Shown one piece after another: positions 35,417-39,801 of a DNA stretch of 39,801 bases. The notes under the pieces were generated by a model. It searched no databases and was not told where the DNA came from. It saw only the letters and a list, made by a program, of their open reading frames with translations. The position numbers and the translations under genes were made by a program. Source of the stretch: an uncultured Pseudoxanthomonas sp. (GTDB lineage Bacteria; Pseudomonadota; Gammaproteobacteria; Xanthomonadales; Xanthomonadaceae). How positions within the stretch are numbered: the first letter of the stretch is position 1; each line of letters starts with the position of its first letter. The stretch is taken from contig CAMPIO010000026.1 in the NCBI GenBank assembly GCA_946886405.1, positions 1 through 39,801 on the forward strand, written 5' to 3'.

Positions 35417-36175
35417 ATGGCCCGCTACGAGCTTCTCAACAACATCGCGCACCGCGACCTGCGGGTGGCGACGGGCTTCGGCACCGAGTTCGGCGACGAC
35501 GTGGGCATGGTGCCTGCGTTTCCCAGCGAGTTCGCCGAGCTGCAGCGGGAGTATCCGATCTTCCTCCGCAAGGACGCTGCGAGCGGCAAGTGGCAGTCCG
35601 TCGTGCTGCTGGGCTTCGAGCAGCGCGAGAATCTTTTCCTGCACGATGGCCGCTGGAATGCCGCGTATCTGCCCGGCGCCGTGGCGAAGGGTCCCTTCCT
35701 CATCGGGTTCCAGGAGCACCGCATTGATGGCGAGCTCACGCAGGATGCGGTGATGCACGTGGACGTCGATCATCCGCGGGTCAACGCCCCGCACGGGGAG
35801 CCGGTCTTTCTGCCGCAGGGCGGCAACACGCCGTATCTCGACCATGTCGCGAACGTCCTGCGGGGCATACGCGATGGCAGTACGTACGGCGCGACGATGT
35901 TCGCGGCGCTTGACGCGAAAGGCCTGATTCAACCCTTCAGCCTGGACATACAGGCGGACGAGCGGCACCGGATCGCGGTCAACGGCCTGCACGGCATCGA
36001 CCGCGAACGCCTGGCCGCGCTGGATGGTGCCGATCTGCTAGAACTCAATCGCGCCGGATACCTCGAGGGCGCTTACCTCATGCTCGCATCGCTGCACAAC
36101 ATGCGTCGCTTGCTGGCCGAGAAGCAGCGTCGCCTGCGCGCGCATGACGCGGCATTGCCCACCGGCAAGAACTGA
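35417..36175 (+). CDS. SapC family protein
   Basis: 252 residues, no signal peptide or membrane span. The opening YELLNNIAHRDLRVATGFG and the FPSEFAELQREYPIFLRKD segment are typical of SapC proteins, a family named from a Campylobacter S-layer locus but of unknown biochemical function; in proteobacteria it recurs beside TonB-dependent receptors, halogenase-like flavoproteins and cupin-like proteins. The middle PAYLPG-like and LFLHDGRWNAAYLPG region and the C-terminal LAALDGADLLELNRAGYLEGAYLMLASL are also typical. Start at ATG 35417 (GGACAAGAAG before it); an upstream in-frame ATG at 35288 would read through the terminator. Confidence 0.88.
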   Translation: MARYELLNNIAHRDLRVATGFGTEFGDDVGMVPAFPSEFAELQREYPIFLRKDAASGKWQSVVLLGFEQRENLFLHDGRWNAAYLPGAVAKGPFLIGFQEHRIDGELTQDAVMHVDVDHPRVNAPHGEPVFLPQGGNTPYLDHVANVLRGIRDGSTYGATMFAALDAKGLIQPFSLDIQADERHRIAVNGLHGIDRERLAALDGADLLELNRAGYLEGAYLMLASLHNMRRLLAEKQRRLRAHDAALPTGKN

Positions 36176-36183
36176 CCTCCGTG

Positions 36184-37200
36184 ATGCACGGCACCTCGAT
36201 ACGCACCCTGGAGAATATCGACGCCGGCGAGTTGCCCATGGAGGCGCTGCTGGACGAGGGCGAGCCGGTGGTGCTGAAGGGCATCGCGCGGGACTGGGGC
36301 CTGGTGCAGGCGGGACTGGCGTCGACGCAGGAAGCCATGGCGTACCTTCGCCGCTTCGACGTGGGGGCCCCGATCCAGTATTCGTTCGGTGGTCCGGAGA
36401 TCGGGGGCAGGCCGTTCTACAACGAAGACTTCACCCGCTTGAACTTCGAGGTGCGGCGCGGCGTGCTTTCCGACGTGCTGGACGGCATAGCAGACCACCT
36501 GCACGCCGCCGACCCGCCGACCTACTACGTCGCGTCGCTGCTGGTCGACCGTACACTGCCGGGCTTCACCCAGGCGAACGACCTCTCCCTGTCGACCTGC
36601 GGGATAGAAGCGCCGGCCAGCATCTGGATCGGCAACCGCGTGGTGGCGTCGTGCCACTTCGATGCGCCCGACAACGTGGCGTGTTCTCTGGTCGGCAGAC
36701 GACTGTTCACGCTGTTTCCGCCTGAGCAGATCGACAACCTCTATCCCGGGCCGTTCGATCCCACGCCTGGCGGGCAGGTCGTCAGCGTCGTCGATTTCGA
36801 TGCACCGGACTTCGAGCGGCATCCGCGGTTCCGCACCGCACTGGCGGCAGCGAGAACGGCATTGCTCGAGCCGGGCGATGCGATCTTCATCCCGAGCATG
36901 TGGTGGCACCACGTACGCAGCCTCGAGCCGTTCAATGTGCTGCTGAACTACTGGTGGCGCCGTTCGTCAGCTTTCCTGTCGTCACCGCTGCCTGCCCTCC
37001 AGCATGCGTTGTGGACGATTCGCGACCTGCCGGCGCGCGAGAAGCAGGCGTGGGCCAGGTTGTTCGAGTATTACGTCTTCGGTCCGGGGGAGCGGGCAGG
37101 GGAGCATCTGCCTGCGCAAGCCCGGGACCTGCTGGCACCGATCGATGAAACACAGGCAAGGCGCATCCGCGCCATGCTGCTTGGCCGCCTCAACCGCTGA
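36184..37200 (+). CDS. JmjC/cupin-like putative Fe(II)/2-oxoglutarate oxygenase
   Basis: 338 residues of the cupin_8 (JmjC-like) group. The iron-binding HxD is in VASCHFDAPDN (His158, Asp160) and the distal His in SMWWHHVRSLEPFNVLLNYWW (His242 or 243), with the LFTLFPPEQIDNLYPGP strand between them as in FIH-type hydroxylases. This supports a hydroxylase acting on a protein or peptide side chain, but the substrate is unknown. Begins 8 nt after the SapC stop, without a clear ribosome binding site, so it is probably coupled. The following halogenase-like gene is 14 nt away. Confidence 0.88.
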   Translation: MHGTSIRTLENIDAGELPMEALLDEGEPVVLKGIARDWGLVQAGLASTQEAMAYLRRFDVGAPIQYSFGGPEIGGRPFYNEDFTRLNFEVRRGVLSDVLDGIADHLHAADPPTYYVASLLVDRTLPGFTQANDLSLSTCGIEAPASIWIGNRVVASCHFDAPDNVACSLVGRRLFTLFPPEQIDNLYPGPFDPTPGGQVVSVVDFDAPDFERHPRFRTALAAARTALLEPGDAIFIPSMWWHHVRSLEPFNVLLNYWWRRSSAFLSSPLPALQHALWTIRDLPAREKQAWARLFEYYVFGPGERAGEHLPAQARDLLAPIDETQARRIRAMLLGRLNR

Positions 37201-37214
37201 AGGGAGCAACTGCA

Positions 37215-38744
37215 TTGGACTCTCCAACGACACCCGAGGGACGTATCCGCAAAGTGGTCATCGCCGGTGGCGGCACGGCGGGCTGGCTGGCCGGCTGCGC
37301 GCTGGCGCACCAGTTCCGTGACCGGCTCGAGATCACGCTGGTGGAATCGGAGCAGATCGGTACGGTGGGCGTGGGTGAGTCCACCGTACCGCCCATCAGG
37401 ACCTTCCACCGGTTCCTGCAGATCGACGAGCAGGAATTCCTGCGCGCGGTCGCGGGCACGTTCAAGCTGTCGATCTCGTTCGAGAACTGGCGCCGCCCCG
37501 GCGAGCGCTACATCCATCCGTTCGGTATCACGGGGCAGGGCACGTGGGCGGCCGCCTTCCATCATTTCTGGCTCGACAGCCTCCGGCGCGGCATGCCCTC
37601 CGAGTTGGGCGACTTCTGCCTGGAAACCGTCGCTTCGCGCGGTGACCAGTTCTCTCTGCAGACGCAGCCACAGGTCAATTACGCGTATCACTTCGATGCC
37701 GGCCTGTATGCGAAATTCCTCCGACGCATTGCCGAGGGGCACGGTCTGCGACGGGTCGAGGGAAAGATCCGCGAGGTCAGGCAGCACGCTCACGATGGCG
37801 CCGTGGCGTCGCTCGTCCTCGAAGACGGGCAGGTCATCGAGGGTGACCTGTTCATCGACTGCACGGGGTTCCGGGGCCTGCTGATCGAGCAGACACTGCG
37901 TACAGGTTACGAAGACTGGAACGCGTGGTTGCCCAGCGACCGCGCGGTGGCCGTACAGACGGAGTCGGTGGGGCCGCCCGTACCGTATACACGGGCCATC
38001 GCGCACGAGGCCGGCTGGCGTTGGCACATCCCGCTGCAGCACCGCGTCGGCTGCGGGCTGGTGTTTTCCAGCCGCCACATGTCGGACGACGAAGCGCGTG
38101 CCAAGCTGTTGCGCGATGTGGGCGCACCCGCGCTGCGCGACCCGTGGCTGGTGCCGTTCCGGACCGGTCGCCGGCTGAAAGCATGGAACAAGAATGTGGT
38201 GGCGCTTGGTCTGGCAAGCGGCTTCATCGAGCCGCTCGAATCGACCAGCATCCACTTGGCCATCAGCGCGGTGGTGCGGCTGGTGCAGCTGTTCCCGTTC
38301 GATGGCGTCGATTCGTCGCTGGTCGAGCTGTACAACGAGGTCAGCCGTGCGGAAATGGAGCACGTACGCGACTTCATCATCCTTCACTACCACGCGACGC
38401 AGCGCGACGAGCCGATGTGGAAGGCCTGCCGCGAGATGGCGCTGCCGGACTCGCTGGAGATCCGCCTGCGTGCCTGGCGCGAACGCGCGCATGCCTGGCA
38501 GGACCCTGACGAACTGTTCCGGGTCGATTCCTGGACCCATGTCCTGCTGGGGCAAGGTATCCAACCGGGACCGCCGCATCCGCTTGCGCGTGCGCTGGCA
38601 GACGATGATCTGCGCACGTTGCTGAACTCGATACGGCAGCCCATCGAACGTGCCGTTGCGCAGATGCCTTCCCAGCAGGCCTTCATCGAGCGCTATTGCA
38701 AGGCCGCGCCTGACGTGTGGCCGTCGCGCGCCGCGACCGTATAG
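37215..38744 (+). CDS. Tryptophan-halogenase-family flavoprotein
   Basis: 509 residues. FAD motif VIAGGGTAGWLAG, the VGVGESTVPP loop, catalytic lysine in AGTFKLSISFENW (Lys84, equivalent to PrnA Lys79), WRWHIP at 268-273 (exact WxWxIP), and GFIEPLESTSIH with the catalytic Glu342. All residues needed for halogenation are present, so the protein should make hypohalous acid and transfer halogen through the lysine. Similar enzymes from Xanthomonas and Brevundimonas next to receptor genes are reported to brominate indoles in vitro, with no known natural substrate (recalled). TTG 37215 is the start, with AGGGAG 8 nt upstream. A flavin reductase partner is not in view. Confidence 0.93.
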   Translation: MDSPTTPEGRIRKVVIAGGGTAGWLAGCALAHQFRDRLEITLVESEQIGTVGVGESTVPPIRTFHRFLQIDEQEFLRAVAGTFKLSISFENWRRPGERYIHPFGITGQGTWAAAFHHFWLDSLRRGMPSELGDFCLETVASRGDQFSLQTQPQVNYAYHFDAGLYAKFLRRIAEGHGLRRVEGKIREVRQHAHDGAVASLVLEDGQVIEGDLFIDCTGFRGLLIEQTLRTGYEDWNAWLPSDRAVAVQTESVGPPVPYTRAIAHEAGWRWHIPLQHRVGCGLVFSSRHMSDDEARAKLLRDVGAPALRDPWLVPFRTGRRLKAWNKNVVALGLASGFIEPLESTSIHLAISAVVRLVQLFPFDGVDSSLVELYNEVSRAEMEHVRDFIILHYHATQRDEPMWKACREMALPDSLEIRLRAWRERAHAWQDPDELFRVDSWTHVLLGQGIQPGPPHPLARALADDDLRTLLNSIRQPIERAVAQMPSQQAFIERYCKAAPDVWPSRAATV

Positions 38745-38765
38745 GCAGGCGAGGGCCGCAGTCGC

Positions 38766-39461
38766 ATGTTGCTGGCGCCGCATCCGGACATGAGAGTCAG
38801 CCATCACGTGGTCGGCCGTGAGCGGGCGCCGCTGGTGGTGATCGACAACCTGCTGGCCGATCCCGACCGCATGCTGCACAAGGCGGCGAGCCGTTCGCTC
38901 GAGAAGATGCCGACGCTGTTTCCCGGCATTCGCGCGCCGGCGCCGCTGTCCTACCAGCAGTTCCTGCAGACGATGTTGAATCCGTTGCTGCACGATGCAT
39001 TCGCACTTGAGCCCGGTCGGTTCGTCTTTCCCATGTGCCATTTTTCGCTGGTAACGCAGGCGCCGCAGAGTCTGCATTTCCTGCAGCGCGTGCCACACAT
39101 CGATTCCGTCAGCGGGCAGGGATTGGCCACGGTGCACTACCTGTTCCGCGACGCCTGGGGCGGTACGGACTTCTACCGCCATCGACGCAGTGGATTCGAG
39201 TACGTGGACGAAAGTCGTCATGCCGCCTATTTCGACTGCCTGGCGCAGGAGGCCCGCGAAGAGGAGGGCGGGCCTGGCGGTTACATCGATGGCGACACCC
39301 CGTTGTTCGAGCGGATCGGGGGGGTGGAGGGTGTGTTCAACCGCCTGGTCGTGTACCGCCGCAACTCGCTGCATTCGGGGCGGATTGGCGACCGCCCGCT
39401 TACCTCGGATCCGTTGCGTGGACGCCTGTCGATCAACAGCTTCATCGACCTCGCGTACTGA
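38766..39461 (+). CDS. DUF6445 protein, putative 2-oxoglutarate/Fe(II) oxygenase
   Basis: 231 residues. The name follows its usual annotation beside such halogenases; no function is established to my knowledge. The sequence shows an iron-triad pattern: HxD in VPHIDSVSGQGLATVHYLF (His111, Asp113), a distal His in YRRNSLHSGRIGD (His203) and an Arg in RGRLSINSF (Arg220) placed to bind 2-oxoglutarate. A double-stranded beta-helix oxygenase is thus a reasonable reading. GCGAGGG lies 10 nt before ATG 38766; the gene begins 21 nt after the halogenase stop. Last gene of the cassette. Confidence 0.85.
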   Translation: MLLAPHPDMRVSHHVVGRERAPLVVIDNLLADPDRMLHKAASRSLEKMPTLFPGIRAPAPLSYQQFLQTMLNPLLHDAFALEPGRFVFPMCHFSLVTQAPQSLHFLQRVPHIDSVSGQGLATVHYLFRDAWGGTDFYRHRRSGFEYVDESRHAAYFDCLAQEAREEEGGPGGYIDGDTPLFERIGGVEGVFNRLVVYRRNSLHSGRIGDRPLTSDPLRGRLSINSFIDLAY

Positions 39462-39597
39462 CGTGCGAAGGAACGTCCTGCGCCCTCGACATGCCCCCAA
39501 GCTGTTGTCGCTACGTGGTTTTTGCAGCGCAGCAGGCTTTTTGCCTGAAGGCTGGTTACAGTGCGGCATCACGGCGGGGTGGGCACGACCGTGCAGG

Positions 39598-39631
39598 AAA
39601 AGAGGGAGCCATATGCGTGTTCCCTTTTTTT
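39598..39631 (+). terminator. Probable terminator after the cassette
   Basis: AAAAGAGGGA pairs with TCCCTTTTTT over ten positions with one G-U pair, across a 13-nt loop, and the 3' arm continues into a T7 run. It is AT-rich and weaker than the one at 35298 but well placed, 137 nt after the last cassette gene and just before the next operator. The rest of 39462-39680 holds no convincing gene. Confidence 0.6.
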
Positions 39632-39642
39632 ACCAGGTGAAA

Positions 39643-39656
39643 TGGTAGCGCTAACT
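39643..39656. promoter_or_regulatory. XylR operator (xyl-box) upstream of the FGGY kinase
   Basis: TGGTAGCGCTAACT differs from the recalled xyl-box only at the last base and shares the TGGTAGCGCTA core with the box at 31869. It ends 24 nt before the kinase start codon, so it probably overlaps that gene's promoter. Confidence 0.85.
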
Positions 39657-39680
39657 TTTCTCGGGTGAGGGTGGTGTCGG

Positions 39681-39801
39681 ATGGAGTTGGTCGCCGGAAT
39701 CGATGCAGGCACGCAGAGCCTGAAGGTGGTGGTCTACGACCCCGCCGCGCGGACGATCGTGACCAGCGTCAGCGCGCCGCTCGACTTGATGAGCGGCGAG
39801 G
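39681..39801 (+). CDS. xylB: FGGY carbohydrate kinase, probable xylulokinase (5' part only)
   Basis: Only the first 40 residues are inside the window: LVAGIDAGTQSLKVVVYDP contains the GIDxGTxSxK phosphate-binding motif of FGGY sugar kinases. With a xyl-box 24 nt upstream and xylR nearby, xylulokinase (D-xylulose to xylulose-5-phosphate) is the best guess; other FGGY members cannot be excluded from so short a stretch. ATG 39681 with GAGG at 10 nt. The rest, and probably xylose isomerase and xylanolytic genes, should follow outside the window. Confidence 0.75.
   Translation, partial: MELVAGIDAGTQSLKVVVYDPAARTIVTSVSAPLDLMSGE

Noticed and set aside
37071..39572. Minus-strand open frame of 833 codons opposite halogenase and DUF6445 genes
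   Set aside because: Covers several well-supported plus-strand genes and their gaps, with a low-information His/Arg/Gln-rich product.
39463..39648. GTG-initiated frame of about 61 codons after the DUF6445 gene, considered as a precursor peptide for the cassette
   Set aside because: No ribosome binding site, it runs through the probable terminator and into the xyl-box, and it lacks a leader/core look.

Overview
The window reads as ordinary chromosome from a high-GC gammaproteobacterium of the Xanthomonadaceae/Lysobacteraceae (Xanthomonas, Pseudoxanthomonas or a close relative). This is an inference from three things: a complete xanthomonadin-type aryl polyene pigment locus, a copLAB-style copper operon, and a LacI-type XylR with TGGTAGCGCTA operators in front of a TonB-dependent receptor and an FGGY kinase. 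No phage, transposase, CRISPR array or rRNA was seen, and coding density is very high.

Layout. (1) 1-5348: divergent ppsA and ppsR (PEP synthase and its regulatory kinase/pyrophosphorylase), a DUF1249 protein, and two uncharacterised minus-strand genes, one a zinc-ribbon membrane protein. (2) 5415-5710: a minus-strand tRNA-Ala(GGC)/tRNA-Glu(TTC) pair with its own promoter and a strong terminator. (3) 5800-22116: nineteen tightly coupled plus-strand genes for an aryl polyene (xanthomonadin-like) pigment. They supply two acyl carrier proteins, an AMP-ligase fused to a dehydratase, two ketosynthases with a truncated chain-length-factor-like partner, a second dehydratase, a ketoreductase, a thioesterase, an aromatic ammonia-lyase, a flavin halogenase, two acyltransferases and a glycosyltransferase, and a LolA-like carrier, MMPL exporter, COG4648 membrane protein and lipoprotein for export. 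A small secreted protein follows, then a hairpin terminator. (4) 22775-29398: minus-strand copper-resistance operon copL-copA-copB-copG(DUF411)-cueR-like-copF(P-type ATPase), with an internal MerR-type promoter before the regulator. (5) 29532-30545: glucokinase. (6) 30588-39801: xylose/xylan-type locus: divergent xylR and a large TonB-dependent receptor, then a cassette of SapC-like protein, JmjC/cupin-like protein, tryptophan-halogenase-like flavoprotein and DUF6445 protein, and finally the start of an FGGY (xylulose) kinase with its own xyl-box.

How they fit. PpsR probably tunes PpsA in gluconeogenesis. The pigment genes build an aryl-capped polyene on ACPs, halogenate it and move it to the outer membrane. 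The copper genes oxidise, sequester and expel Cu(I). The XylR boxes place the receptor and the sugar kinase in one regulon. Between them sits a four-gene cassette with three putative redox or modification enzymes of unknown substrate, which is the part of this window most likely to hold undescribed biology.
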